Assembly: GCA_014338405.1 (NCBI GenBank)
Contig: JTDE01002265.1
Coordinates: forward strand, 23,211 to 87,210
Source: Paragonimus skrjabini miyazakii
Lineage: Eukaryota; Platyhelminthes; Trematoda; Plagiorchiida; Troglotrematidae
Length of the DNA: 64,000 bases
Reading direction: 5' to 3'
The notes under the pieces are model-generated. The model made no database searches, had not been told where the DNA came from, and saw nothing but the letters and a program-made list of their open reading frames with translations. A program made the translations under genes and the position numbers. Of this stretch, positions 22,641 through 35,970 are shown one piece after another. Numbering within the stretch: position 1 is the first letter of the stretch; each line of letters starts with the position of its first letter.

Positions 22641-25600
22641 TTTACTCTATGTTCCATCGAATGCCCAGCTTGAATTCTGTTTCAACAAAAGAACAGCGGA
22701 ATTGCCTTGATTTATTTAATTGTTACTAACTCCGTTTATTAATTATAGATAAGTGTGGTCTGGCATTCATTCACTTACGTATTATCCGCCTCCAATCTAC
22801 TAGAAAATTGCCGACTTTTTTGCGCTATATAAAGAATGCTGGCCCAAAAATAGTGTCCTAACGAGTTTCACACGAGGTGTGTAGCACGTGAGCTTTGAAC
22901 AAGTGAACAACAAATATCTCACCTCAACAATAACTGACAGATACGTTCTTCGAATAAACAGAGTTATCCTAAAATCTACAACCTAGATTAAAACCAACAA
23001 TTCAAACGGGTACACAGGCAGTCAACCATTCGGTATAAATACATGCATACACATGCAGTAGAAAATCTAAAATAAGCTAGGTTATAAAAAGTACATTTAT
23101 ATTTCACAAATATGTTTTAAAATTCGGATATGAATCGATTCGCAGGAACGGAAAAAACATAAGAATAAAGGTGTAAAAAGTATCCGTTCATAGTCTAATC
23201 TCAAGGTGATTTCACAAAAAAATGTGCCTGCAGAAAAGGTGAAAACGGGCTGGGATGTGGAAAGGTTTGACAGGCTGGAAAACAGGACAACTGCTTTGAA
23301 AGACAACAGAAGCACACCCGAGCAGGTGTATAGACGAAATCCGAGTCTGAAACGGCAGATAGAACCGAGCAGATTGTGCGAGATGGGTAGATAGCGTTCA
23401 TCAAGTGGCGAAAACTGAAGACTCGGGGAGTAACGAATCGGAGCTGAAACCACAGGAAAACATACAAACAAATGATGCCAACAGGACGGCTGAAAAGCAT
23501 GCTAGATGTCTCGCATAGACATTGAGTGAGGCCATGGAGGCCAGAATAGGAAACACAGATGAGTTTCTATAACCAGCATTCTCTTTCTGTCATCGTTTGG
23601 AGGCTCGTCGATTGGGAGAGGCTTATAATACTAATGTACATCCGGCCGTGTTGAACTACATTAAAGATGTTTGAAGTAAACAAAGAAAATGCATACGATG
23701 TTCGTTTCAGAAAGTATAAAGATCGTAAGAAGATGAAACATGAAAAATTTGGGTGGGTTAAGACATAAAAAGAGGAACGTAACTAAGATATGGATGGTAA
23801 AGGGGTGAAACATGTTAGTAATTTAATACACAACTTCTAAATCGTGTGGATGGATACGTTAGTTGAAGACTCGCAACGAATATATGCAACAAGTCCTCTC
23901 TTAAATTCGCCCACCGATGACACTATCAGGATGGATTAAACATCTCATATACATCGACATTAGACGAATATAATTTGCATCTCATCTCCTGTTGCTGCAT
24001 GATTGAAGGATCGACTAAAGTTAGCCGATCTTTCCGAGTGAAAAGATGGTTAAAGCCCTGTAGTTCCAAGCCGTATTTTGATTCAGCTGGACATCATTTA
24101 TAAAGTATGATCGCTAAGCTTGAATGTTCAATTTTAGACGAGGGCATGCGTATTAGCTGAACATTAGAAGAAAACTAACTACAACTGGAACGTTGATGAG
24201 GAATCTTTATCAGGGTCAACACATTGTGACACAGTAAAGATGATGCGGCCAGTTAGTGAAAAAAGACCAAAAATGTGTTGCCGATTAGAAAACCGTGAGA
24301 TATGCTGCCAGTTACACTGGTGAGTGAGCACATTCGAAGCCACGTGAAATCTGGCCATAGAATAGGCAGCGTAAGCATTAGTGAATCCATTTGGCCAGAT
24401 CAACCACGTTTGACGGACAGGCACATTTTTATAACCGTCAACCCCAGGGGCATGGTAACAGGCAGTGTTTAGAGATAAAGATATATAAAGATATATATAG
24501 CTAGCAACAATCACATAATTAACTAGCGAGTGGGTGGGAATTAGAGCTATACAACCGATCTGTAGCAGGCGGATTGCAAAAAAGAACCGCATCAAATAAA
24601 CATCCTTCATATTGACGGAACCTGACGTAACAGATAAACATACATAAACCCATGCACTGTTCATTTTCCTTGAGGACCTCTATATAGCAGGGCCACGTAC
24701 TTTTACTAAGCGAAGAGAGCATAACCTAGTTCGCACTAAACTGTTCCCGTCCAGGGGCAACCTTCGACTCAGTCGTACAGCTGAATAACTAAACACCTTT
24801 GTATATTCGCCAAACAAGTAGTTCTCAAACTTTTGAAATTGAGCTTAGGTCGGAATCACAAGCTGATCAGTATAAGAAATTTAATCTGTGAAACATAAGC
24901 CTTCGGACGTTAATCAGAACATTGTCCAGCTAGAAATAAACCACCATCGGCAAAAGTGGTGTACTAGCTAACAATAAAAGCACGTTACTCACACAAGAAA
25001 CTTATAACGCACCAGAAGCTATCATTGATCATAAGTCACTGAGTTTTCCGTCAAAGTACACTACTTTTCGAATATCACTCCCGTGTTACTTCCATACGTC
25101 CAGGCCATCCAGGCTAAATGTCAACTAGTCAATGAATATCATAAATCCTAGCTAGCATGTCCACGAGAAGCGAGACACTGTCGGATCTCAGCTACGCCCG
25201 AATTTGTTCGTGACTGATGGAAATTGAGTTTCACATCTTTCAGTAGTCAAGTCAGCAGCAGTCAGAAATTTAGTTCACTGTATAATTCTTGTTGAAACCA
25301 CCAGCGTAAGGGTGGGTCTTAGTACTGAGAGAATCGCCGTTGCGTCAGACGCTAGCTGACAGATCCTACGCCATACATACTTCAAGAAAGTCGATGGCAG
25401 TCAGTGTAAATATGTTTCTCGCACCCAGTTGCCAACCTCCAACAGGCTGATTCAAAAGCTTGAAGACCAAAATCTTACCTTTTTCAAACTAATTCAGTAC
25501 TGCATTCCTAGCCATGATGGAGGTATGAATAATCTCTACTGACAAGAAACCTATAAACATGTCTCAGTTTCGATCTGAAATAATCGATGGTTTATCCTGT

Positions 25601-28600
25601 CTCGGAGAAACAGCAGGCAATAGGGTTAACATAAACGATATAAAGTTTGGAATTCTTCAGTTACACAAAATGGTTACAGCATCTATAGGTAGATACTGTT
25701 ACGAGACAGAAGGTCAAATGGGTGCCACATACGTAATCGCATCTATCTAGACGAAATATTGGGTTTTAAAGGGGGATGATGACTGTTAACAGTTTAATCA
25801 GGTTACCACATTCTAAACCATATGAGCAATCAAAGTGACTGGTGATAGGTATCTAATCAGATGCACTAGGATGAACCATTTTAGTCTGTTCAAGATGAAG
25901 ATGGGTAGAAATTTGAAGAAAAAAAACGCACCCGTTACGGTTCTATGCTCACTTGCTTTCGGACTCGTGCGGTCTGCCTAGAGACTATTTAATCAGTATC
26001 AACCGACTCCTTCATGATGGCACCTATAAGATTGCTGACTGTTTCCTATTCCATAAGATTGATCGGCACTTTCACCTCGAGGTGGGGTATGGGAAAACAT
26101 GATCAGAATCATCCGACGGGTACTTGCTTCTGTGATTCATAACAGGTTATGAACTAGGAAACACCTCTTACTTACAATGTAGAATTTGAGCGAATAAGAA
26201 ACAACAGTCCACTAGTACTGATACACGAAAATTCTCGAAAGTCCTGGATATTAAGAGTTGACGAGATTAGTGTAACGCCATACAAAGGGCCAAGAGTAAT
26301 CTCAACATTATGAATGCTTGTTTTGGAAATAATGAAAACGCAAACATTTGTTTGGACTGCAAGCTTCTTATAACCAATTCATTGACTCACGNNNNNNNNN
26401 NNNNNNNNNNNNNNNNNNNNNNNNNNNNNNNNNNNNNNNNNNNNNNNNNNNNNNNNNNNNNNNNNNNNNNNNNNNNNNNNNNNNNNNNNNNTGTCCTCCA
26501 TTGGGACACATATGCTCTTCAAAGTGTCTGGCCGAAGGGCACAGAAGCTAGTGTATCTCTGAATTCGGAAACAACGTGAGACGAGTGGTTGAGAATACAC
26601 ACTCCAGGGTAATGTGAAGCAATATGTGCGATCATTAAGTCTTCTGGAAAGTCACAACAGAAAGTACCGCTGACAGATTCTTAAAAAAACTCCATTACCC
26701 CCAACCACTGATAAATTCCGTAGGATTTTTCATATGAAAAGCAAAGACAAGTTTCGGGGCTCAGTGTTCGATTTGTCGAAGTTGGTTCGGTAAGTTTGTC
26801 TTTGTATTTGGCGCGATGTCGAATGTTGGATTCGTTAAACCATGTTTAGACTGTTAGTAGAAAATTTGTCCCAGGTTTGTTTGTAATCTGCTTTTTGTTG
26901 AGTAAAACGAACGATTATGATGACTTTTATATCATCATTGTACACAATAAATGTATCTGTTTTCTTCATTTTTATAAATATTACTGCTTACTTAATAAAA
27001 CTTTCTTACATGGTTTTGTTTGACGTGTTCTCACTTTCACCAAGAACCAGTTGTTTTAATGAACTAATTTTTCGCCAACTGGTGGCTATTTTACATAGAC
27101 GATTTTGGTTGTTCTATAGTAAACGCCTTTTCTGTTGGATAATTTGATTAGCCCGTTAACTCATATTTGAGATGGGAGAATATTGTTGTTAAAATTTTCG
27201 TCCATTTCGATCACCTTTTCTATCGTCTTCTCGGGCTTCAAATATAATCTTATTGACCCAGTTATCTGAATCGGCGGTTATTGAAATGGTTGATTACGTC
27301 TTACTGAGTGTACTACTCGAAAAATCATCCCAACCGAGTCAACACCATCGCAGTATTAAAAAACTGCCGTGTGAAGCGAGGTTCCTCTAGTACGAGTCCA
27401 CTGTCGTAATCTACAGCAGTCTTTATGGGAAATATCCAAAAACAGTCTTTTTCATCGGCACTGAATTCGTCAATGACAGGTATGTGAAGGGTTACTTGTT
27501 GTGCGATGTGATATCCTTTATGTCAAGCAATCCATCAACCTCAAAATCACATCATCAGGCAAAAGACGTCCAATTATTAGACAGGCTTCAGAAGAGCCCG
27601 AATATGGTAAAGTACTGTAGAAATATATCCTGGAAGTACATAGAAAGTGAAAGGGTTCGTGATTCTCTTAGACAGAAACTGCATTAATCGTAGCAACGTG
27701 GCTTTTTGGCTGGTGAAATCTCTTCTGATTCATGATATCCCTGAAGACAGACGCTCCGAAGGAACTCAACGAAATGTAGCTTCCCACAAAGCCGACAGTC
27801 AACAAATTACCAAAGGTTTCCAGTTCCCCAAATGACAAGCCGTAGGTCCCACCAGAAACAAATAATCCTGAATAAGCTTTCCCATCAGTAAAATAATGTC
27901 GTCAATGCGTGACTACCAAGCGCCATAAGAAAAGTGGAAGTTCGACGAATGCTTCTCTATTAGGACTGCATTCACTATGAGTGATTACATTGTACGTGAT
28001 CAAATTGGAAGGTTAATACCACCGGCTGAAAAACTGCGTTGGCGACTGCGGTTAAACAAACACCATATGATGGGTTGATCGTTTGGATTTGTCGGCATCG
28101 CTGACAACAAGAGGTCAACTATGTGGCCCCAACCAATCAAGTTGCGAAAGCACGAGTGAACGACTTCTGCCTGCACGTGTAACAGGCACGTCTGGTTGAC
28201 GATCCTTTAGGGTGGCAAATGACACCGGCAGATATGGAGGAATTGGTACCCACTCAAGAGGAAGTAGAACTGACTCTAAATGACCGTTCTCGGGATTTTA
28301 AGCTAACAGAAGACCCTCGGTGACGCTTAACTCATAAATTTATGCCCATCAACCGAAGACCTGCCTTCGATCGTGAAAATCCATCACTTTCATCTGATTG
28401 AGATAGTAAACGAATCCCGCTGCGTGAGCAGCAAGACTATGACAGTTAACAACATCAACATTCAACGTATCTCAAACAATTATCGTTCGTAGTGTCAGCT
28501 GAGCACCGAGGACTGAAGCATTATCGAACCATAAGCATTAGTTACTTTAGTTCAACAGCTGAGCAGGAAATCTATAGTTCATGGCGGAATAGATGCTAGG

Positions 28601-29754
28601 TTCGTGTACTACAATAAACAGCGGAGGTCTGCTATGATCCATCAATCTGTGTAGATGCTAATAACGTTTGAAAGGTTAACGTTTAGTAATGCACTCGATA
28701 AGTTTATCTTGAAGTGTCACGTGGTTAACAATTATACAAAGCAAGCAAACAAATATGTCTTGAAAAACAAGAAAAGTAAGCAAACAGACTATACAACAAA
28801 AAGGAGAATGTGCGCACAGTTTGCCGTATAGGGAAGGCAATCCAGATTAAACCCGAGCGATGGATAATCGCAAAGAGAAACCTAATAGTTTCAGTCACCA
28901 ATTTTAATTGTCCATTAACACAAAACAACAATAGCGCGTGCCTCAATCGACTTGACTCGACAGTGAGTGAATTAAAATCGCAGACTTAGGATGGTCACTG
29001 CGGTTTACTGGGCCTAGATCGGAACACCGTTATTTCCATGAGATCGAAAGTTTTGGCAAAAGCAAGTAGCTACTTGACAGAACCATGACCATGAAGCATC
29101 ATGTTTTCAATTTTTCAATGGGTATCACGGACTGCACAACAGACCAATCGGATTGCAACCTGGATTGTTTGCTGGTGACAATCGCCATATTGACATCACC
29201 ATATTAGGTCAGTTAACCGTAACTGTTCGTCAGTTATTTAAAAAACACAACGTCCATTGACTCAAGCGATCTATAAACGCACGACTCTCTAACGATGCTA
29301 GTGCTGTATGACAGACAGTTTCGTTGTGAGTAGTATACTACTCACAAGTAGTATATTACCCACAGGCGACACTCAGGAACACAAGGGCAAGCTCCGAACG
29401 CCAGGAAGACGACGGACAAGAAAAGACTATTGGAATAGTGTGTACGCGCTACGCCAGGAAGTCCACCAAGGCGAATGACAATGATGTATGTGAATTCATG
29501 TCTGACTTGCAAATGAGTGTGCACGTTTGTGGCTTGATTTTCAACATGACGTATACGGGAGTTTGCGCAATAGACGATTTCCCGGGCCAAGCGTCTTTTG
29601 CGGTCACAACACTAGTTATGTCACGAATAGAAGGCCGAATGACGATACATTGTACGTGCAATCACAGCATAATTCAATCTGTAAGCGACGGTATATACTA
29701 AGCGTAAAAACTAATGAACACTAGTGAAACGAACATCAAGCTGGTGAAACACAT
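22641..29754. other. Long non-coding stretch, no gene recognised
   Basis: About 7 kb without a convincing exon or repeat copy. The longest ORF is 24179-24664 on the minus strand (161 codons, no recognised domain). Plus-strand positions about 28203-28322 encode an open acidic run (TPADMEELVPTQEEVELT) that I cannot place. Positions just left of 29755 should be the PTPMT1 3' UTR, but no canonical poly(A) signal stands out. Contains the gap at 26392-26491. Confidence 0.45.
26392..26491. other. Assembly gap (100 Ns)
   Basis: Exactly 100 Ns, the conventional size for a gap of unknown length. ORFs through it are artefacts. Confidence 1.
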
Positions 29755-29994
29755 CTACCGGCTCGAAAGAATTTCGCCGAACTGGTCCAACGCGGTCAGT
29801 TGTGCTTTAGAAAACCGAACGTGTGGCCGTTTCGCCCGAATCCGACGGACAGCAGTTGGGGCGCTGATTCGCTCTTGATGCATCAAGTAGCAGGCCACAA
29901 GAAAAGCAGACCGAGTTCGACCGGCTTTGCAATGCACATATACACTGGCTTCGGGTCTGGTGCAGGAGTTAATGAAACGAATGCCAGTCTCGAT
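29755..29994 (-). CDS. PTPMT1: PTPMT1 exon 2: PTP catalytic half
   Basis: PTPMT1 dephosphorylates phosphatidylglycerophosphate at the mitochondrial inner membrane, a step in cardiolipin synthesis. The exon (240 nt including TGA) begins after a pyrimidine-rich acceptor ending CCTGTCCAG and is phase 0. It encodes IETGIRFIN, then VYVHCKAGRTRSAFLVACYL, containing the CX5R phosphatase loop (HCKAGRTRS) with its nucleophilic Cys and phosphate-binding Arg, then AVRRIRAKRPHVRF and LTALDQFGEILSSR. Human PTPMT1 has VYVHCKAGRSRSATMVAAYLI at the same place. Joined to exon 1 the protein is about 205 residues, close to the family's usual length (~200). Confidence 0.93.
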   Translation of the reverse strand: METGIRFINSCTRPEASVYVHCKAGRTRSAFLVACYLMHQERISAPTAVRRIRAKRPHVRFSKAQLTALDQFGEILSSR

Positions 29995-32900
29995 CTGGAC
30001 AGGGATAGAATAAAAAACGATGGTGACTCAAAGTGAGTAAGAGGTCCCGCGTGAAACAGAGAGACAGTAACAGAATGTCTAATTTTAGACAGAACAAAAT
30101 GATCAGCAAACACTGTCAAAACGACAAGACTTCACTGAGTGCGCAATAACGAAATCTACCAATCAATAGAACAGGCTTTTCTTTGAGATATTTACGTTTC
30201 GTACTCAAACGAACGTGAACGTCATGTTGATGAGAGTATGCTAATTCCGTCACAACGAGATTGTGTCTTGATGTGATGAGACGGTTTGCGTATTGGGAGG
30301 TCACACCGACATAGTCGCCCAAGTCAGCGGGATTGGCAGGTAGAAGTCTCACGAAACACAGCCTTTCGACCCCCAGGATGGGGGTTAGAATGAAGCTAAC
30401 ACCATTTTCAAGATTTGGTACAATTTCTAGCTTATTGCCACTTACCATCCACTGTCTTGCGGACATGATTTTCAGCCAAAGGCCTCGGTTGAGAACGATT
30501 TTGATTACGGGAAACGAAGGCATTGCATGAATAGTAAGGTAGTGTCTAACACCAGGTCACGTTTCCGCGCGTCCTCCGTTCCGTTCGGCCACATCACCCA
30601 TTCCAGGCAGAACCTAACACCCATAGATAACGGTTAGATTAGTGGCACAAGCCACCTACCGAAGAAAGTGCAATGCCAACTGCGTTTTTGGCAAACCAAA
30701 TCTGACAAGTGGTATTCGTTAGGCGAGACAAGATCGAGATTACGAAATTAAGTGTTAATACAGAGCTGATGAGGCAGCCATCAGACATGATTGTCTCTTA
30801 AAGTCAAGTATAGTTAGTAAACAGGGGTTGGCATGACAATATCAATAGCTTGTGTTTGTAACAAGTTCCTTTCATGAATTTTGGTCGAATTATCAAAAGA
30901 AGTAAACCAACTGATGTTTTCCAGATTAAAATTTCGTACACTTTGAACAGAACACTACAGGTAAACAGAGTATAAAGGAAATAAGAACACAGCGGAAAAC
31001 AGACAAGGCCATGCTAACGAAGCACACACAGATAGGCTATTGCCCTTGAGTTGTCAGAGAGAGGAGACTAGAAGACCTGGCTTCCTTTTGATGTGGAACT
31101 TTGTGAATTTTTTGCTGTGACTTAAGAAAGAGATCAAAAGAATCCATACAAGTGAGCTAATGAACCGACGTTTTGATTCGCAACAATGTAAGCTGAAAGA
31201 AAGGGATAACCTAAACAGTATGCACTCATGATTCATCAAGAATTTCCAATATCATAAGTTAAGCCCAAAAAACCTACGGGGATGACCGATAAAGATAGCA
31301 AAATCATTGAATACGTCAGCATAAATCCGATGTAACTGATCTCTTACCAGTTTGTGAAACGTAGTCGATTCTGGTTACAAATATCCACTAAATCGAGCAG
31401 GAGCCCAATTATTTTTGAGCGGAAATCACCTGTTTTTCAAAGAACTGAAATTGTGTACGTTCTCAACGCTGAGAACATTGATTTTGGATTCGTTTACAAT
31501 TAAAAATTGTGGTTTGAAACAACTCTTCTAAATGAACTTCATAAAAAAAACAGAAGACCCCAAGGTAAAGTAATCAGAGTGTTACGGAACACATCACTGT
31601 TGTGGAGAAACATCAAGGAATTTTAAGAAATTTACAGCCGCTGATTGATGCCGTAAGGAAAATTGACGACACGATTCTATGCACGACTGTATGATTTCCG
31701 AGTGCTGATGATGCACCGTGTGAAAAAGAAATTTAGGACAGAAAGAACAAATCCGTTTCGTTTTTTATCAAACGGTTCACGTTGATTAGAACAAAAAAAT
31801 ACGACCGGGTCATTGGTTCGTTCGATAGTACGTCTGACGATGGCTGAAAAAAACGCCACTGACCTTAGAATGAGATGGATGAACAAGGACCAGAGCAATT
31901 TCAATTTGATCCCCGGAATCCTGTAATCGATCTGACACGCTTTGAAAGATCCTCCTCCAAATGCAAGCAGCAACTCCCCCCTCAAATTCTCATAATTGAC
32001 CGTGAAACCAATTGGCCAGAAAACAGTGAGCCATTTTTGACTGCACAAGTGCAAACAAATTGTTTACAGCGTGAGAAGAAGCTTAAATAGTGGAATTTAT
32101 TCAACGTGACAAACCCCAGGAACTATTCCTCAAAATTTTAAGGTCGGTAAGACTTAGGTTTTGAATACTGAAAAAGGGAACGCAGGCATCAATGAACACT
32201 GTTCAAAGGAACCGTGAAGTAGCTGCCACTTAACCGATCGACCAAAATATGGCCACAGAGATGCCCCCAAGGAATTTACGGGTGTCTTTGCAAGCATGCT
32301 CTGATACGCCGCTAGCTGAGAGAAACGGTTTCGACCACAGCATCTGTGTCTCGCACGCCGAAAGACAAATACCTGATGGATTGTAGATATTTTTCAAAAT
32401 AAACTCTTGTTTAATTTGCTTGGGCAATGCGTTTCTCCTTCCATAAATCAGCGTATTTTATGGGAGCTATTATAATAATTGACGCCTTATGAGGGTGGAC
32501 AACTTGATCTGTCAATGACATAAATCAACCTACTATATGATAACTTGATGACAAGCAGCCCACCAGATGAATAATAGAGGCTGGGTATATGACGTTTTCT
32601 AGAAAGTGACCAACGTTATCGTTTGGAACTTCACGTGTCAGAACTGATAAAAACGTCCCAATCGGGGCTGTTAAGAGGCAACAGCAACAATGTTGATATT
32701 TGATCGAAAGGATTTCGATGGGTTTAGTGAGGAATATACGTGGTAGAATCAACGTAGCCAAGAGAAAGGTTAACTAGCTGCGAAACATTACATGGAGCAG
32801 AACGACAACGTACTCGTTAGGTTTTGTAACAACTTTCATAAAACCTATTGTATGAATGAATTTGCTACCTTTCGTGGCACTCTTGATTGAGGATCCATTA

Positions 32901-35592
32901 ACAGGTTATTCATATTTTGATACATTAGATGATAACCGTTTCCATGTCATTAGTTCGACGCTCCAATGCTCAAATCACACCTGAAAATGCTTTCATCCGG
33001 ACAGCAAATCGCCCGTCAGAATGAAAGTGAACAAACACCTTTCCTTTCCCTGTAAACTGTGAGTTTTTAAACTGATCGGTCATCCTTCCACTTAAACCCA
33101 GAAAACCGCATTCCGTTTCTAAGGTCCAAAAGTCAATTTGCATATCCTTCAAATGTTTATCACACATATCCGGAGTGACTGTTCACATACGACCATCACC
33201 CCGGTGTGATGATCTCCTGCATCCATAATGGTTACGATTCGATACCCTTCGTGCATTTCCGCTTGCTAAGAGTACCAAAGGCATATATCCCTTTCTGTAT
33301 TCATCATTAAGGTATCTGGGTTTCACATCGATTTTACAGTTCAAAGAAAACCACGTGACTACAACGGACGGTGTTCAATAGTCGCAAGGTCATGCAGTAC
33401 TTAAGCAATATCCAATTTGCACGAAAACGTTCGGCTTTATAAAGTAATTTTGTTAATTTTTTTCAGGGGCGTTCAGCCATTCAATGGGGCATGCACTAAA
33501 AAAATCTAATCAAAAATACTTGATTAAGTGAGAAATAACTGTAACGTTCAGGGTTATTCAATGGAGCCATCCGGGGTTCACATGTTGCACGAGACTGGAA
33601 GCCGGGTGAACAATACAGTGCAAAATGAACACCACTCACACGCAATTACAGCATCCGTATTCACGTGGACTATCTAGCCAAATTCCTTCGGAAAAACCAA
33701 TGCCCAAATTTCGCCCTTGTTAGAGCTAATCGGCAGTGCATACTCATACGATGGCTCAGAGTGAACTTTGGGCACGGGCTAGTGAAGCAGCCGTGTTGAT
33801 AACGATCTCATTTACATCAAACTAGACACAATCAGATTAACAAACCTGCAAGCTCGACCAATTTGGTGCATAAATAATGACCAGATCGTCTGATCGGTTA
33901 ACTCAAACCGATATCCCCGCGAATAGGAATTCTGAGCCAACAATATTACCCAGCAATGACACAGTCACCAACAAGTGAGATTATAACTGATGTGCGGCTG
34001 AAATGAGGATCGCAACAACGGATAAATGAAAGGTCAGGGTTGCCAGCATGGTAAGCAATAAACAGTTCAGCTTCAGGCGTGGTTTCGTAGTCCAGCTGAT
34101 GGAGGGTTTGCCACATTTGAGCAGGCTAGTTCCGACATCAGCTTGTTGAAACCAAAACTCAAACTTCTTCATAATTGGGTTCCTCCCTAAACTGAAAATC
34201 AACCCAATAACTTATCGGTAACATTTCCAGCATCAGTCGTCCAAAAAAATCATACAAGGGCGGTCAATTCCTTGGGCCAATTGATGGATTCCAAGTAACA
34301 CAGTGAACTGTCCAGTCGTCGAATTGCTTGTTACTTTCTAATCGCAGGATTATCCCACACTGCTCTGATAGCTTATCCTCAACAAACTTAATGTCACCTG
34401 CCAATTAACTGATGATAACGACGATATACGTATCAGTATAATGCCTCAAAATTGTGACACAAAAAGAAGGGACATAGTCTTAAAGGACTCAGCTTTGGAT
34501 GGAATCTCATCTTCGGAACAGAAACCAGAAGTATTCAGTTGTGAAAAGCCTAACCTTAACGAATCATGTGGTTGACGATGTCATTTCACGGTAACACCAA
34601 GCAATCAAAACCCGAAGATAAGGAAGTAAATAAAAATCAAGCCTCAAACATCAACTCACTAATGACAGATGTTGATGGAAGTAGTATTGTTTCGGTGAAA
34701 TTGCAACTGTTTATCTTACACTGTCATATACCCGTAGGAAATTCGATTATTCATTGCTTTGTCACCACGTGTTAAACCTGAACGATTTGTGTAACCGACT
34801 GATGACAATGAACAGCATGTATCTTCGCGCAATGATAGTGTTTGTGTTGCTTTGATTAACATGAAACAGGAAACCGAATGTTCCAGATGACTAACGCACC
34901 ACACTGACCCCAAGTGGACCTAAATCGAAGAATTCAATTTTGCTCTCAGATATTTACGATCTCACGATCTTTTGAAGATATAACATTAGCATATTTTAAC
35001 ATAAGCACAGCGTTTAAGAGCGCCATTTTCTCCACATCACCATTCTGGGAGTGAACCACACACGTATAATCGTACCATACTAGTCTCTCGTTATTGTTGC
35101 TTACTCAATCAGTCAATGATTTGTCGCGTCGTATGCACACTGCGGATGTACAAGAACCAGCTGGTACCTCGACGTAGATAGTGTCGCTTCATACCAACGG
35201 GGTATCAACAGGTTATATGACGGTTCAAGTGTAGGTGGATTAAAACTGTGCACGAACGAAAGTTCCAGAACACAGCGATACCGAATGGGACTAAAATGAA
35301 GAACATTGGAAGTTTATCCAGTATGTTCAAGGTCAACAACAAACTCAGCTGGAATCTGTAACTATCGAAATACGTCAGCAGCCCTTAATTCCATCGCCGA
35401 AACCAGTACACCAATGTCTGACAACGATGTAAAACTCGTTATCATACTAAGAGCGCATGCAGTGGGGTGATTGTCTGAATGTTTCCGGTAACGAACTGTA
35501 AAACGGACAGATAATGCATACATTAGAGAGTATGTATTAGGAGCAAGTTTTGTTCAACGATCAAGTCAACTAGAGCACATTGCCAAACCAAC
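29995..35592. other. PTPMT1 intron (5598 bp) with two exon-like ORFs
   Basis: No mobile element was recognised here. Two minus-strand open segments look protein-like. The first is 30116-30523, with an Ig-fold-like pattern: WMVSGNKL, then ADLGDYVGVTS, then HNLVV. The second is about 32988-33120, which ends in VFVHFHSDGRFAVRMKAFS at a GTGTGA donor and recalls the end of a CUB domain. Neither is strong enough to call a gene. Nothing else stands out. Confidence 0.4.
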
Positions 35593-35970
35593 CTGCTCTA
35601 ATGTTGGGATGCCAGTGAAATCTCGAACTGGCAGTGAAAGATGTTGCAGTCCACGAGCAGCTGCCTCATCAGGTCCGAAAACGAATCGTTTCACTTCAAA
35701 CGGTTCCAGCAGACTGACAATGTGTGTGATACATTCTGTGAATTCGACCGCGGCCCACGTGGAGCGTAAAGGCAACGCACCAATTAGTAAACGCGGTGTA
35801 ATGCGCGAGTACCAAGCATGGCCGGCCAAATATTTTCGCAAGTAGATACACGCAGTACTAGTGTAGAAAACGATCTCTCGGAATAGCATGCGGCGATTTC
35901 GGCTGAAAAATGAGACGACACGCTCGTGAATGTGTGCGACCATGCGTTCGTGGTGTAGTTTAAAGTGCAT
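35593..35970 (-). CDS. PTPMT1: PTPMT1 exon 1: N-terminal half
   Basis: 378 nt (126 codons), ending at a donor GAGCAG|GTTGGT in phase 0. The N-terminus is basic and partly hydrophobic (VSFFSRNRRMLFREIVFY), as suits mitochondrial targeting. It is followed by HAWYSRITPRLLIGALPLRS, the family hallmark (human DWYHRIDPTVLLGALPLRS). Near the end comes LSLPVRDFTGIPTLEQ, where the Asp of the general-acid region lies (human STVDMTGIPTLDN). ATG at 35970 gives the longest product; Met10 or the Met preceding LFREIVFY are alternatives. It lies about 1.4 kb downstream of the MRPS22 stop codon on the same strand. Confidence 0.9.

Noticed and set aside
24179..24664. 161-codon minus-strand ORF, longest in the gene-free region
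   Set aside because: No recognisable domain, and no clear acceptor or donor in the right place.
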